Below, piece by piece: positions 33,516 through 43,473 of a stretch of DNA of 64,000 nt. A model generated the notes under the pieces. The model ran no database searches, was not told where the DNA came from, and saw only the letters and a list, made by a program, of their open reading frames with translations. Position 1 is the first letter of the stretch. Every line of letters starts with the position of its first letter. This DNA comes from Pontivivens ytuae (lineage in GTDB: Bacteria; Pseudomonadota; Alphaproteobacteria; Rhodobacterales; Rhodobacteraceae), in assembly GCF_015679265.1 (NCBI RefSeq), contig NZ_CP064942.1, positions 4,134,001 through 4,198,000 on the forward strand. Reading direction: 5' to 3'. Both the position numbers and the translations under genes were made by a program.

Positions 33516-34574
33516 ATGGCGACGCGCCCCCAAACCACGCCCGAAGAGCTGCGCACAGCACTGGCGGAGCATCCGAACCTGAGGCCGAGGGACCTCGCGC
33601 AGAAGCTCGGCGTGAGCGAGGCCGATCTGGTCGCAGCACAGGTCGGCCACGGCGCGACGCCCATCGTCGCGGCCCCCAAGCGGCTGATCCCCGCCGTCGA
33701 GGCGCTCGGCGAGGTGATGGCGCTCACCCGCAACGACCACGTCGTGCATGAGAAGATCGGGCGCTACGCCAATTTCCACGACGGCGACCATGCCGCGATG
33801 GTGCTGACCGAGGAGATCGACCTTAGGATCTTCCCGCGCCACTGGGTCCATGCCTTCGCCGTGGAGCGCGAGACGCAGGGCGCCGTGCGCCGCAGCGTCC
33901 AGGTCTTCGACGCGGCGGGCGATGCGGTCCACAAGGTCTACCTGCGCGACGGCTCGCCGCTCGCCGCCTGGACCGCCCTGCGCAACACCCTGATGACCGG
34001 CCTCGTCGGCGAGCACCTCGCCCTCGACCCGCGTGTGCCGGTGGAGGCCGCGAAGGGCGATCGCGCCAAGGCCGATACGCTGCGGGCCGAGTGGGACCGG
34101 ATGACCGACACCCACCAGTTCCTGCGCCTGACCGCGAAGCTGAAGATGAACCGGCTCGGCGCCTATCGGATGGTGGGCGAGCCCCATGCGCGCGCCCTCG
34201 CCCCCTCCTCCGCCGTGCAGTTGCTCAGCGACGTGGCGGTGGCGGGGCTGCCGGTGATGCTCTTCGTCGGCAATCGCGGCTGCATCCAGATCCACTCCGG
34301 CCCGATCGGGGGACTGACGCCGATGGGGCCATGGCAGAACGTGCTCGACGACGGGTTCAACCTGCACCTGCGCGCCGACCGCGTGGCAGAGGTCTGGGCC
34401 GTGCGCAAGCCGACCAAGCGCGGCGAGGCCGTCTCGCTGGAGGCGTTCGACGGCGAGGGCGGCCTGATCTTCCAGCTTTTCGGCCTGCGCAAGGAGGGCG
34501 TGGACCACGTCCCGGACTTCGCGCGGCTCGTCGATGCGCTGCCCACGGCCGAGATGGAAAGGGCGGCGTCGTGA
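33516..34574 (+). CDS. hmuS: Hemin-degrading factor / heme chaperone HmuS
   Basis: 352 residues. Two homologous halves of the HemS/ChuS fold are visible, the first with LMALTRNDHVVHEKIGRYANF-type and the second with TPMGPWQNVLDDGFNLHLR-type segments. The N-half His region (HVVHEKIG) is characteristic. It receives heme in the cytoplasm and either degrades it or hands it on. It is first of hmuSTUV and ends with GTGA overlap to hmuT. Confidence 0.93.
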   Translation: MATRPQTTPEELRTALAEHPNLRPRDLAQKLGVSEADLVAAQVGHGATPIVAAPKRLIPAVEALGEVMALTRNDHVVHEKIGRYANFHDGDHAAMVLTEEIDLRIFPRHWVHAFAVERETQGAVRRSVQVFDAAGDAVHKVYLRDGSPLAAWTALRNTLMTGLVGEHLALDPRVPVEAAKGDRAKADTLRAEWDRMTDTHQFLRLTAKLKMNRLGAYRMVGEPHARALAPSSAVQLLSDVAVAGLPVMLFVGNRGCIQIHSGPIGGLTPMGPWQNVLDDGFNLHLRADRVAEVWAVRKPTKRGEAVSLEAFDGEGGLIFQLFGLRKEGVDHVPDFARLVDALPTAEMERAAS

Positions 34575-35398
34575 AACGGCTGGCGCTCTGCCTCGCCCTC
34601 GCCGCCCTGCCCGCCTCCGCCGAAGGGGAACGGGTGCTCAGCATCGGCGGCTCAGTGACCGAGATCGTCTATGCGCTGGGCGAGGATCACCGGCTGGTCG
34701 CACGCGACACGACCTCCGTCTGGCCGCCCGCAGCGCTCGCCCTGCCCGACGTGGGCTACATGCGGGCCCTGGCGCCGGAGGGCGTTCTGTCCGTCGCGCC
34801 CGACCTCATCATCGCGGAGGATGGGAGCGGCCCGCCCGAGACGCTGGACGTGCTGCGCGCCGCTCAGGTCGAGTACGTGACCGTCCCCGACGGCTTCGAC
34901 CGCCCGGCCGTTCGCGCGAAGATCGAGGCGGTGGCGGATGCCCTCGGCGTGCCCGAGCGGGGCGCGCGGCTTGCCGACCGGGTGGATGCGGAGCTGGCAG
35001 CCGCGGCCGAGATCGAGACACCGGGGCCGAAGCGCGTCCTCTTCATCCTGTCCACGCAGGACGGTCGGATCACGGCGGCGGGCACGGACACCGCCGCGGA
35101 CGGGATCATCACGCTCGCGGGGGCCGAAAACGCGCTGACGGGCTTCGAGGGCTACAAGCCGGTCAGTGCCGAGGCGATCGGCGCCGCCGCCCCCGACGTG
35201 ATCCTGATGATGGACCGGCGGGAAGGGCACGCGGTGAGCGATGCGGACCTCTTCGCCATGCCCGCCATCGCCGCGACCCCGGCGGCGCAGGGCGAGAACG
35301 TCGTGCGCATCGACGGGCTGCTCCTGCTGGGCTTCGGCCCGCGCACGCCCGAGGCGGTGACCCGTCTCAACGCCGCCCTCTACGGGGAGCGGAGCTGA
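34571..35398 (+). CDS. hmuT: Heme ABC transporter, periplasmic binding protein
   Basis: 275 residues from GTG 34571, with signal peptide VKRLALCLALAALPASA. Class III binding-protein features: RVLSIGGSVTEIVYALGEDHRLVARDTTSVWP, PDLIIAEDGSGPPETLDVLR and a long connecting helix before KRVLFILSTQDGR. It carries heme from the receptor to the permease. Translationally coupled to hmuS; 2 bp separate it from hmuU. Confidence 0.94.
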   Translation: MKRLALCLALAALPASAEGERVLSIGGSVTEIVYALGEDHRLVARDTTSVWPPAALALPDVGYMRALAPEGVLSVAPDLIIAEDGSGPPETLDVLRAAQVEYVTVPDGFDRPAVRAKIEAVADALGVPERGARLADRVDAELAAAAEIETPGPKRVLFILSTQDGRITAAGTDTAADGIITLAGAENALTGFEGYKPVSAEAIGAAAPDVILMMDRREGHAVSDADLFAMPAIAATPAAQGENVVRIDGLLLLGFGPRTPEAVTRLNAALYGERS

Positions 35399-35400
35399 GC

Positions 35401-36477
35401 GTGGCCGCCTGGAGTTTCACCGCCGTCTGGGCCTCGCCCGGCGGCGACCGGCAGCACCGCGCGCGGGCGGTCTTCGCCGGGCTCGTCGCGGTGACGGTGC
35501 TCGTCGGGCTTGCCAGCCTCAATGTGGGCGCGACGGATACGCCGGCGCTCGGCACGCTGCTGGCATTGCTCTCCGGCGAGGTGGTGGAGCTGCGCGCACG
35601 GATCGTGCTCCTCGACATTCGCCTGCCGCGCCTCGCGATGGGCCTGCTGGTGGGGGCGGCGCTCGCGGTTTCTGGCGCGGTGATGCAGGGCCTCTTCCGC
35701 AACCCGCTGGCCGATCCCGGGCTCGTGGGCGTGGGGGCCGGGGCGAGCCTTGGCGCCATCTCGGCCATCGTGCTCGCGGGGCTGCTGCCCGCCTGGGCGA
35801 TCGGGTGGACAGGCTCCTATACGGTGGCACTGGCAGCGTTTGCGGGCGGTTGGGCGACGACGCTGCTGCTCTACCGCGTCTCGACGCGGCATGGGCGCAC
35901 CTCGGTCGCGGTGATGCTGCTGGCGGGCATCGCGCTCGCAGCGCTGGCGGGGGCCGCGTCGGGCGTCCTCGTCTACATGGCCGATGACGCGCAGTTGCGC
36001 AGCCTCACCTTCTGGGGCCTCGGATCCCTGGCGGGGGCGACGTGGGCCAAGGTGCTGGCCGCCGCCCCCCTGATCCTGATCACGATCTTCGCCGCACCGT
36101 TCCTCGCGCGAGGTCTGAACGCGCTTGCGCTGGGCGAGGCCACGGCGGGCCATCTCGGCATTCCGGTCCAGCGGGTGAAGCGCGCGGCGATCCTGCTGGT
36201 GGCCGGGGCGACGGGGGCGGCCGTCGCCGTCTCCGGCGGGATCGGGTTCATCGGGATCGTCGTACCACACCTCCTGCGCCTGCTGATCGGGCCGGACCAT
36301 CGCTTCCTTTTGCCCTGCGCCGCGTTGCTCGGCGGGACGCTGCTGGTCGCGGCCGACATGGTGAGCCGCACGGTCGTCGCCCCCGCCGAGTTGCCGATCG
36401 GGATCGTAACCGCGCTGCTGGGCGGGCCGGTCTTTCTCTACATCCTGCTGCGCAGCCGCGGCGTTCTGGACATGTGA
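35401..36477 (+). CDS. hmuU: Heme ABC transporter, permease (FecCD family)
   Basis: 358 residues from GTG 35401 (GGAGC ribosome site). Ten hydrophobic helices of the FecCD/BtuC type, with LRLPRLAMGLLVGAALAVSGAVMQGLFRNPLADPGLVGVGAGASLGA-like content at residues about 65-125 and the family GFIGIVVPHLLRLLIGPDHRFLLP block. It forms the inner-membrane channel dimer for heme. No start overlap, but only 2 bp follow hmuT and 6 precede hmuV. Confidence 0.95.
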   Translation: MAAWSFTAVWASPGGDRQHRARAVFAGLVAVTVLVGLASLNVGATDTPALGTLLALLSGEVVELRARIVLLDIRLPRLAMGLLVGAALAVSGAVMQGLFRNPLADPGLVGVGAGASLGAISAIVLAGLLPAWAIGWTGSYTVALAAFAGGWATTLLLYRVSTRHGRTSVAVMLLAGIALAALAGAASGVLVYMADDAQLRSLTFWGLGSLAGATWAKVLAAAPLILITIFAAPFLARGLNALALGEATAGHLGIPVQRVKRAAILLVAGATGAAVAVSGGIGFIGIVVPHLLRLLIGPDHRFLLPCAALLGGTLLVAADMVSRTVVAPAELPIGIVTALLGGPVFLYILLRSRGVLDM

Positions 36478-36483
36478 GTGCCC

Positions 36484-37260
36484 ATGCTGATCGCGAGAAA
36501 CATCGAGGTGAGGCTGGGCGGGCGGGCCATTCTCGCAGGCGTGGACTTCACGGCGCGGGCCGGGGAGCTGACCGCCATCGTCGGCCCAAACGGCTCGGGC
36601 AAGACGACGCTGCTGCGCGCGCTGACCGGCGATGTCGCGTTCGAGGGCACGCTCACGCTGGAGGGAACACCGCTTGCCGACATCCCGCCCTGGCAGCTCG
36701 CCGGGCGCCGCGCGGTGCTGCCGCAGCAGACGCGCCTCGCCTTTCCGTTCACGGTGCTCGAGGTCGTGCGGCTCGGCCTGATCGCGGGCGAGATGGCCGG
36801 GTACCGCGATCTGCCCGCCCGGGCGCTGGCCCGCGTTGGCCTCGTCGGCTTCGAGGGACGCTATTACCACGAACTCTCGGGCGGAGAGCAGCAGCGTACG
36901 CAGCTCGCCCGCGTCCTGCTGCAGGTCTGGGAGCCGGTGGCGGAGGACGGGCCGCGCTGGCTCTTCCTCGACGAGCCGGTCTCCGCCCTCGATATCGGGC
37001 ACCAGATTGAGGTCATGCGCCTCGCCCACGACTACGCGCAGGCCGGCGGCGGCGTGATCGCGGTGATGCACGACCTCAACCTGACCGCGATGTTCGCCGA
37101 CAGCGTCGCCTTGCTCCAGGACGGTGCACTGGTCTGCCAGTCGACCCCGGCCGAGGTCATGCAAGACGACCGGCTGTCGCAGGCCTATGGCTGGCCCCTG
37201 CGCGTCAGCCGCCCGCCCGCGGGCGACACACCGTATATCCTGCCGCAAGCGGCAGATTAG
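36484..37260 (+). CDS. hmuV: Heme ABC transporter, ATP-binding protein
   Basis: 258 residues from ATG 36484 (GTG 36478 is an alternative). All ABC motifs are present: Walker A GPNGSGKTT, the Q-loop in LPQQTRLAFPF, signature LSGGEQQR, Walker B WLFLDEP and the switch His in VIAVMHDLN. It powers HmuU. Last gene of the operon; after 150 bp a hairpin with a T-run could terminate it. Confidence 0.95.
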   Translation: MLIARNIEVRLGGRAILAGVDFTARAGELTAIVGPNGSGKTTLLRALTGDVAFEGTLTLEGTPLADIPPWQLAGRRAVLPQQTRLAFPFTVLEVVRLGLIAGEMAGYRDLPARALARVGLVGFEGRYYHELSGGEQQRTQLARVLLQVWEPVAEDGPRWLFLDEPVSALDIGHQIEVMRLAHDYAQAGGGVIAVMHDLNLTAMFADSVALLQDGALVCQSTPAEVMQDDRLSQAYGWPLRVSRPPAGDTPYILPQAAD

Positions 37261-37354
37261 ACACGACTTTCCGAAGACGAGATGGGGCATGTGACGCGGT
37301 TGCCGGAGATCAGACTTTAGTCGCAGCCTGCCAGTCTCGAATTGATATTCGACG

Positions 37355-37368
37355 TTGACGCAGGTCAA
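37355..37368. promoter_or_regulatory. FNR-type box upstream of the DUF4212/actP operon
   Basis: TTGAC-GCAG-GTCAA is a perfect inverted repeat of FNR/FixK type, 183 bp before the DUF4212 start, in the 290-bp interval after hmuV. Matching boxes stand before ccoG, ccoN and between fnrL and hemN. It suggests oxygen-dependent control of organic acid uptake. Confidence 0.65.
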
Positions 37369-37414
37369 ATTCAACCTGCGATCGATGCGGTTAGGCTGGG
37401 CAGGCCCCTTTCAG

Positions 37415-37436
37415 GGTGCTCTCGGGCACCTTTTTT
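37415..37436 (+). terminator. Intrinsic terminator between hmuV and DUF4212
   Basis: GGTGC and GCACC stems with a short loop are followed by TTTTTT (37431-37436). It could end the hmu transcript. It lies after the FNR-type box and before the DUF4212 start, so it might instead sit in that operon's leader and attenuate it. Confidence 0.6.
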
Positions 37437-37550
37437 CGGGGCCACCAACTTGGCTGTTCAGCCGCGCCGGATCACCGGCAGCCTGACCCACGGGGCCACA
37501 CCAAGGCGTCTCGCGCCGGCCCGGCAACAATAATGACGGAGGAACGCCCG

Positions 37551-37838
<288 letters not shown>

Positions 37839-37844
37839 GGCGCG

Positions 37845-39626
37845 ATGGATCAGTATACCCTCAACCTTCTCGTCGTGGGCGCGACCTTCGCGCTCTACAT
37901 CGGGATCGCGGTCTGGGCCCGGGCGGGCTCGACCTCGGAGTTCTATGCCGCGGGCCGGGGCGTGCACCCGGTCACCAACGGCATGGCCACGGCGGCGGAC
38001 TGGATGTCGGCCGCCTCCTTCATCTCCATGGCGGGTCTCATCGCCTTCGGCGGCTACGGCGCCTCGTCCTTCCTGATGGGCTGGACCGGCGGCTACGTGC
38101 TGCTCGCCCTGCTGCTCGCGCCCTATCTGCGCAAGTTCGGCAAGTTCACGGTGCCCGAGTTCATCGGCGACCGGTTCTACAGCCCGACCGCGCGTCTGGT
38201 GGCGGTGATCTGCCTGATCGTCGCCTCGGTCACCTACGTGATCGGTCAGATGACGGGCGTGGGCGTCGCGTTCTCCCGCTTCCTGGAGGTGTCGAACTCC
38301 ACCGGTCTCTTCATCGGGGCGGGCGTGGTGTTCCTCTATGCCGTTCTTGGGGGCATGAAGGGCATCACCTACACCCAGGTCGCGCAGTACTGCGTGCTGA
38401 TCACGGCCTACACGATCCCGGCGATCTTCATCTCGCTGCAACTGACCGGCAACCCGATCCCGGGTCTCGGCCTCTTCTCGACGCACGCAGCATCGGGTGA
38501 GCCGCTCTTGGGCCGTCTCAACGAGGTGGTGCAGGAGCTCGGCTTCGGCGCCTATACCGAGCAGGACGGAACGCCCTCCTCGGTCATCAACATGACGCTC
38601 TTCACCTTCTCGCTGATGATCGGGACCGCGGGCCTGCCGCACGTGATCATCCGCTTCTTCACGGTGCCGCGCGTCGCGGATGCCCGCTGGTCCGCCGGCT
38701 GGGCGCTGGTCTTCATCGCGCTGCTCTACCTCACGGCTCCGGCAGTGGGTGCGATGGCGCGTCTGAACCTCGTCGACACGATCTATCCGAACGGCACGAC
38801 CGAGCAGCCGCTCGCCTATGCGGACCGGCCGGAATGGATCAGCAACTGGGAGGTCACCGGGCTCCTGTCCTTCGAGGACAAGAACGGCGACGGCCTGATC
38901 CAGTGGTACAACGACGGGGACGAGGCCTTCGCGGCCACCGCGGCCGAGCGTGGCTGGCAGGGCTCGGAGCTCACGGTGAACCGCGACATCCTCGTGCTCG
39001 CCAATCCGGAGATCGCCGGTCTGCCGGGCTGGGTGATCGCCCTCGTGGCGGCAGGCGGCCTTGCGGCGGCGCTGTCCACCGCGGCGGGCCTCCTGCTCGC
39101 CATCTCGTCGGCGGTGAGTCATGACCTCATCAAGGGGCAGCTCAACCCGAATATCAGCGAGAAAGGGGAGCTGTTGGCCGCACGGATCGCGATGGCGGTG
39201 GCCATTGCGGTGGCGACTTATCTGGGCCTCAACCCGCCGGGCTTCGCCGCGCAGACGGTGGCGCTCGCCTTCGGGCTCGCGGCGGCCTCGATCTTCCCGG
39301 CGTTGATGATGGGCATCTTCATGAAGCGCATCAACAATAAGGGCGCGGTCGCGGGCATGCTCGCCGGTCTGATCTTCACGCTGGTCTACATCTTCCTGCA
39401 CAAGGGGTGGTTCTTCATCCCCGGCACGGCCAGCTTCCCGGACACGATCCAGGGCTCACTCTTCGGCATCCAGTCCACTGCGATCGGATCCGTCGGCGCG
39501 ATCCTCAACTTCGCGGTGGCCTACTTCGTGTCCAACGCGACAGAGGACACGCCGGAGGAGATCAAGGCGCTGGTCGAGAGCGTCCGCATCCCGCGCGGTG
39601 CGGGTGCGGCGGCCGCCGACCACTAA
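37845..39626 (+). CDS. actP: Cation:acetate-type symporter (SSS family, VC_2705 subfamily)
   Basis: 593 residues, about 13 transmembrane helices. SSS features: AGRGVHPVTNGMATAADWMSAASFISMAGLIAFGGYG, the TTYVIGQM-like region and VRVADARWSAGWAL. A long soluble insert between helices (about residues 325-375, with acidic Asp/Glu) is typical of this subfamily. It probably imports acetate or a similar acid with Na+. Second gene after DUF4212; a strong terminator follows. Confidence 0.88.
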   Translation: MDQYTLNLLVVGATFALYIGIAVWARAGSTSEFYAAGRGVHPVTNGMATAADWMSAASFISMAGLIAFGGYGASSFLMGWTGGYVLLALLLAPYLRKFGKFTVPEFIGDRFYSPTARLVAVICLIVASVTYVIGQMTGVGVAFSRFLEVSNSTGLFIGAGVVFLYAVLGGMKGITYTQVAQYCVLITAYTIPAIFISLQLTGNPIPGLGLFSTHAASGEPLLGRLNEVVQELGFGAYTEQDGTPSSVINMTLFTFSLMIGTAGLPHVIIRFFTVPRVADARWSAGWALVFIALLYLTAPAVGAMARLNLVDTIYPNGTTEQPLAYADRPEWISNWEVTGLLSFEDKNGDGLIQWYNDGDEAFAATAAERGWQGSELTVNRDILVLANPEIAGLPGWVIALVAAGGLAAALSTAAGLLLAISSAVSHDLIKGQLNPNISEKGELLAARIAMAVAIAVATYLGLNPPGFAAQTVALAFGLAAASIFPALMMGIFMKRINNKGAVAGMLAGLIFTLVYIFLHKGWFFIPGTASFPDTIQGSLFGIQSTAIGSVGAILNFAVAYFVSNATEDTPEEIKALVESVRIPRGAGAAAADH

Positions 39627-39634
39627 GACCCCTT

Positions 39635-39661
39635 GCCCCCGCCGGTTCGTCCGGCGGGGGC
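39635..39661 (+). terminator. Hairpin after the symporter gene
   Basis: GCCCCCGCCGG-TTCGT-CCGGCGGGGGC, an 11-bp perfect stem 8 bp after the symporter stop and 23 bp before the next start. It has only a short T-stretch (TTCC), so it may reduce rather than abolish read-through. Confidence 0.7.
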
Positions 39662-39684
39662 TTCCTACGACGACGGAGCCTCCC

Positions 39685-41502
39685 ATGGCGGATGCGAGCG
39701 AGATCGCGACCTTCCTCTCCCGCCTGGCGCCCTATTCCAATCTCACGGACAGTACGCTGGTGCCATTGGCGGCCGCCTTCGAGCGCCGCCATATCGCGCG
39801 CGGCGACACGATCTACTCGGTGGGCGAGCGGCTCGACGGTCTTTACGTGATCTGCGACGGCGCGGTCCGCATCGACGATGCGAGCGGCGAGGTGCTGTCG
39901 CATCTGCGCGCGGGCAACAGCTTCGGCGAGCGGGGGCTTATGCAGGACGGCATCGCGCCGACCTCCGCCCGCGCCACCGCCGAGACGGACCTGCTGCTCC
40001 TGCCCGCCGGACGCTTCCGCGCACTGGTGGAGGCGGATGAGAGTTTTCGCGACTTCTACGCGCGCAACCGCGCCGAGCCGCTGCGCCGCGCGCCGACGCT
40101 TGCGGAGACGCGGGTCGAGACACTGATGCACGGCGCGCCGCTGACCACGGCCCCCGACACCACCATCGCCGAGGCCGCGCGCATGATGCGAGACGCCCAT
40201 GTCTCCAGCCTCATGATCGTCGAGGGCGAGGCGCTGGCCGGGATCATCACCACCCGCGACCTTGCCGGCCGCGTCGTGGCCGAGGGGCTGGAGACGGGCC
40301 GCCCCGTGCGCGAGATCATGACCGCCGATCCGCTTAGCCTGCCGCCCGACGCCATCGGCTCCGACGTGCTCAATGCGATGATGGAGCGGGGCATCGGCCA
40401 TATCCCGATCACGCAGAATGGCGCGCCGGTTGGGATCATCACGCAGACGGATCTCACGCGGTTCCAGGCCGACAGCTCCGCCACGCTGATCGGCGACATC
40501 GCGGCGGGTGAGAGCGCGGATGCGCTGGCCGCGATCACTGCGCGCATCCCGCGCCTGCTGGTCCAACTCGTCGCTTCCGGCAACCGGCATGAAGTCGTCA
40601 CGCGCCTCATCACCGACATCACCGACGCCGTCACCCGCCGCCTGCTGAAACTGGCGGAGGCGGAGCTCGGCCCGCCGCCCGCCCCCTATCTCTGGCTCGC
40701 CTGCGGCAGCCAGGGGCGGCAGGAGCAGACGGGCGTGAGCGATCAGGACAACTGCATGATCCTCGACGACGGCGCAGACCCGAACGATCCTTATTTCGCG
40801 GAGCTTGCCAGGCGGGTCAGCGACGGGCTCGATCGCTGCGGCTATTTCTACTGCCCCGGCGACATGATGGCGACGAACCCGCGTTGGCGGCAGCCACTCT
40901 CCGTCTGGCGCAGCTACTTTCAAGGCTGGATCGACAAGCCCGATCCGATGGCGCAGATGCTCGCCTCCGTCATGTTCGACCTGCGCCCCATCGGCGGGAC
41001 GACATCGCTCTTCAACGGCCTGCAGGCGGAGACGCTGGCGGCCGCCTCGAAGAACTCGATCTTCGTCGCGCACATGGTCTCCAACTCGCTGAAGCACCAT
41101 CCGCCGCTGAGCCTGTTGCGCGGGATCGCGACGGCCCGCTCAGGCGCGCATCGCAACCGGGTGGACCTGAAGCTGAACGGCGTCGTTCCGGTCGTCGATC
41201 TCGGCCGGGTCTATGCCCTGCGCGGCCAGCTCACCGCCGCCAACACCCGCGCCCGACTGGTGGCCGCTCGGGAGTCCGGTGTCGTAAGCCAACGCGGCGG
41301 ACAGGACCTGATCGACGCCTACGACCTGATTGCCATGGCCCGCCTCGAACATCAGGCGAGCCGAATCCGCGCTGGAGAAGCGCCGGACAACTATCTGCCA
41401 CCAAAGGAGCTTTCGGAATTCGAGCGCAGCCACCTTCGCGATGCATTCGTGGTGGTCCGCTCCATGCAATCGGCCGCGACACAAGGCCAGGGCGTGCTGT
41501 AA
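39685..41502 (+). CDS. cNMP-binding / CBS / DUF294 nucleotidyltransferase-like protein
   Basis: 605 residues from ATG 39685. Order: cyclic-nucleotide-binding domain (about 10-130, [22 protein letters not shown] and [11 protein letters not shown]); two CBS repeats (about 145-265); DUF294 nucleotidyltransferase domain with [16 protein letters not shown] (about 350-370), holding the GS and D-x-D catalytic signature; C-terminal helical DUF294_C. Such proteins regularly follow the VC_2705 symporter and precede a DnaQ-like exonuclease, so it is probably a sensor/regulator of this uptake system through a nucleotide or protein modification. Cytoplasmic. Confidence 0.88.
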   Translation: MADASEIATFLSRLAPYSNLTDSTLVPLAAAFERRHIARGDTIYSVGERLDGLYVICDGAVRIDDASGEVLSHLRAGNSFGERGLMQDGIAPTSARATAETDLLLLPAGRFRALVEADESFRDFYARNRAEPLRRAPTLAETRVETLMHGAPLTTAPDTTIAEAARMMRDAHVSSLMIVEGEALAGIITTRDLAGRVVAEGLETGRPVREIMTADPLSLPPDAIGSDVLNAMMERGIGHIPITQNGAPVGIITQTDLTRFQADSSATLIGDIAAGESADALAAITARIPRLLVQLVASGNRHEVVTRLITDITDAVTRRLLKLAEAELGPPPAPYLWLACGSQGRQEQTGVSDQDNCMILDDGADPNDPYFAELARRVSDGLDRCGYFYCPGDMMATNPRWRQPLSVWRSYFQGWIDKPDPMAQMLASVMFDLRPIGGTTSLFNGLQAETLAAASKNSIFVAHMVSNSLKHHPPLSLLRGIATARSGAHRNRVDLKLNGVVPVVDLGRVYALRGQLTAANTRARLVAARESGVVSQRGGQDLIDAYDLIAMARLEHQASRIRAGEAPDNYLPPKELSEFERSHLRDAFVVVRSMQSAATQGQGVL

Positions 41503-41524
41503 ACTCGCCCAAAGGGAGGAAAAT

Positions 41525-42040
41525 ATGCTCTTCGAGCTGATTGCGACGGTCACGGCCGGCTTCGCCGCTGCCGGGCTTGTCCTGCTCATCCGTCGTTTCG
41601 TCACCCTGCCCCGCTGGGCGATGCCCGCGGGTGCGGGGCTCGCCATGCTCGCCTTCGCGATCTGGTCGGAATACTCGTGGTTCGACCGGACCACCGGCGG
41701 CCTGCCCGACGGGATCGAGGTCGCCCGCACGGTGGAGAGCACCGCGCCCTGGCGCCCGTGGACCTACGCCGCGCCCTTTGTCGATCGGTTCATCGCGGTG
41801 GATCTCGCTTCCGTCCGGACCAACGAGGCGGTGCCGGACCAGCGGATGGTCGACCTCCTCGTCTTCCAGCGCTGGACCCCGGTGGGTCGCGTGCGTGCCG
41901 TCTTCGACTGCGCAGGCGGGCGACGGGCCGATCTGGTGGAGGGCGTGAGCTTCACCGACGACGGGCGGATCGAAGGGGCCAGGTGGGTCGAGATGGGGCC
42001 GGAGGATCCGGTCTTCGCCCAAGCCTGCGCGGGGGTCTGA
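41525..42040 (+). CDS. Small membrane protein of the symporter locus, function unknown
   Basis: 171 residues from ATG 41525 (GGGAGGA ribosome site). Two N-terminal transmembrane helices (LIATVTAGFAAAGLVLLI and WAMPAGAGLAMLAFAIW), then a soluble domain of about 110 residues with RPWTYAAPFVDRFIAVDLASVRTNEAVPDQRMVDLLVFQRW. It sits between the DUF294 protein and the exonuclease with tiny gaps (22 and 3 bp), so it belongs to that operon. No family recognised. Confidence 0.75.
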   Translation: MLFELIATVTAGFAAAGLVLLIRRFVTLPRWAMPAGAGLAMLAFAIWSEYSWFDRTTGGLPDGIEVARTVESTAPWRPWTYAAPFVDRFIAVDLASVRTNEAVPDQRMVDLLVFQRWTPVGRVRAVFDCAGGRRADLVEGVSFTDDGRIEGARWVEMGPEDPVFAQACAGV

Positions 42041-42043
42041 GCG

Positions 42044-43435
42044 GTGGGGCCCCGCCGCCGCTTCCTCGCCCTCCTCACCGGTTTCGCGCTCGCGCTCTGC
42101 GCGCTCTTCGCCGTGGCCCTCTGGCTCGGCTGGCGGCAGGCGGGCGGGCCGGTGGCGCCGTTCCTCTCCGCTGGGCTGATCGGGGGCTTCGCGGCGCTGC
42201 TGCTGACCGCAGGACTGTGGCTGTTCCTCGACGAACAGGTGGTGCGCCCGGCCCTGCGCATCGCCGCCGCCTTCCGCGCGCGGGCGCATGGTGAGACCAA
42301 GGGCGCCCTGCCCCCCGCGCCGCATCTGGGCGACCTCGTCCCGGCAGCGACCGCGCTCTGCGACAGCCTCGACGCCGCGCGGGCCGACATGACCGCGCGG
42401 CTGGCGGAGGAGACGGCACTGGTGGAGGCCGAGCGTGCGCAGCTGGCCGCCCTCCTCTCAGAGATCCCGATCGCGGTGATGACGGTGAACGCCGCCCACC
42501 AGATCACGCTCTACGACCGGCAATGCGTGCACATGCTGGGGCATGTCGCGCCGCTCGGCCTCGACCGCTCCGTCTTCGACTATGTGGAGGAGACGGCCCT
42601 GCGCACGGCCCTCGGTGAGCTCGACGCGGCCGCGGGCCGCAACTTCATCGACGTGGAGCTGCCGACCGCCGATGGCAGCGGCCTCGTCAGCACGCGCCTG
42701 CGCCCGATCGGGCGCAACCAGGGTTATATGCTCGCCATGGAGGTCGAGAACGCGGTCGTCGCAGAACGCCCGCTGGTCTTCGACTTCGGGCTGATCGACC
42801 GGACGCCGGGGGCGGAGCTCGCGGATCGTCCGCTCTCCCACCTCTCCTTCGTGGTGTTCGACAGTGAGACAACGGGGCTCGACCCGGCGAAGGACGCGGT
42901 CGTGCAACTTGCCGGAGTGCGCGTGGTCAACGGGCGTGTGGTGGAGGGCGAGGTCTTCGACCACCTCGTCGATCCCGGCCGCCCGATCCCGCCAGTCGCG
43001 ATCCGCGTGCACGGGGTCACGAACGAGATGGTGGCGGGCGCCCCGCCGCTCGCCAAGATCGGCCACGACTTCCACGAGTTCGCCCGAGGCGCGGTGCTGG
43101 TCGCGCACAACGCGCCCTTCGATCTTGCCTTCCTGAAGCGGGAGGAAACGCGGATCGGCAAGTGCTTCGACCATCCGGTGCTCGACACGGTGCTCTTGTC
43201 CGCGGCCCTGTTCGGGGAGAGCGAGGAGCATACGCTCGACGCCATCGCCGAGCGGCTCGACGTCGCCATACCGGGTGCTGACCGGCACACGGCGCTCGGT
43301 GACGCGCGCGCCACGGCGGAGGTGCTGGTGAAGATGATTCCGATGGCCGAGGGGATGGGCATTCGCACCTTCGGCGAGGCGGTCGAGGTGATGCGCCGCT
43401 TCACCCGTCTGCTGCCCGATCTCAACCAGGCCTGA
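42044..43435 (+). CDS. Membrane-anchored DnaQ-like 3'-5' exonuclease
   Basis: 463 residues from GTG 42044. Two transmembrane helices (about 6-60), a HAMP-like linker, a PAS-like middle (EIPIAVMTVNAAHQITLYDRQC), then a DEDDh exonuclease domain from about 265: FVVFDSETTGLDPAKD (ExoI DxE), VLVAHNAPFDLAFLKRE (ExoII) and ADRHTALGDARATAEVL (ExoIII with H-x4-D). All four acidic residues and the His are in place. Nucleic acid or oligonucleotide cleavage on the cytoplasmic side is expected, perhaps signal-controlled. It is the last gene of the symporter operon. Confidence 0.9.
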   Translation: MGPRRRFLALLTGFALALCALFAVALWLGWRQAGGPVAPFLSAGLIGGFAALLLTAGLWLFLDEQVVRPALRIAAAFRARAHGETKGALPPAPHLGDLVPAATALCDSLDAARADMTARLAEETALVEAERAQLAALLSEIPIAVMTVNAAHQITLYDRQCVHMLGHVAPLGLDRSVFDYVEETALRTALGELDAAAGRNFIDVELPTADGSGLVSTRLRPIGRNQGYMLAMEVENAVVAERPLVFDFGLIDRTPGAELADRPLSHLSFVVFDSETTGLDPAKDAVVQLAGVRVVNGRVVEGEVFDHLVDPGRPIPPVAIRVHGVTNEMVAGAPPLAKIGHDFHEFARGAVLVAHNAPFDLAFLKREETRIGKCFDHPVLDTVLLSAALFGESEEHTLDAIAERLDVAIPGADRHTALGDARATAEVLVKMIPMAEGMGIRTFGEAVEVMRRFTRLLPDLNQA

Positions 43436-43441
43436 GGGGAT

Positions 43442-43467
43442 GCGGTGCCCCCCGGGGGGGACACCGC
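43442..43467. terminator. Bidirectional hairpin between exonuclease and FAS1/RTX genes
   Basis: GCGGTG-CCCCCC pairs with GGGGGG-(GA)-CACCGC in the 38-bp gap between convergent stops. The GC stem with little T-tract could halt transcription from both sides. Confidence 0.65.
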
Positions 43468-43473
43468 GAAAGC

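Noticed and set aside
35380..37374. 664-residue frame opposite hmuU and hmuV
   Set aside because: Gln/Arg/His-rich composition with no fold, fully opposite two well-supported transporter genes.
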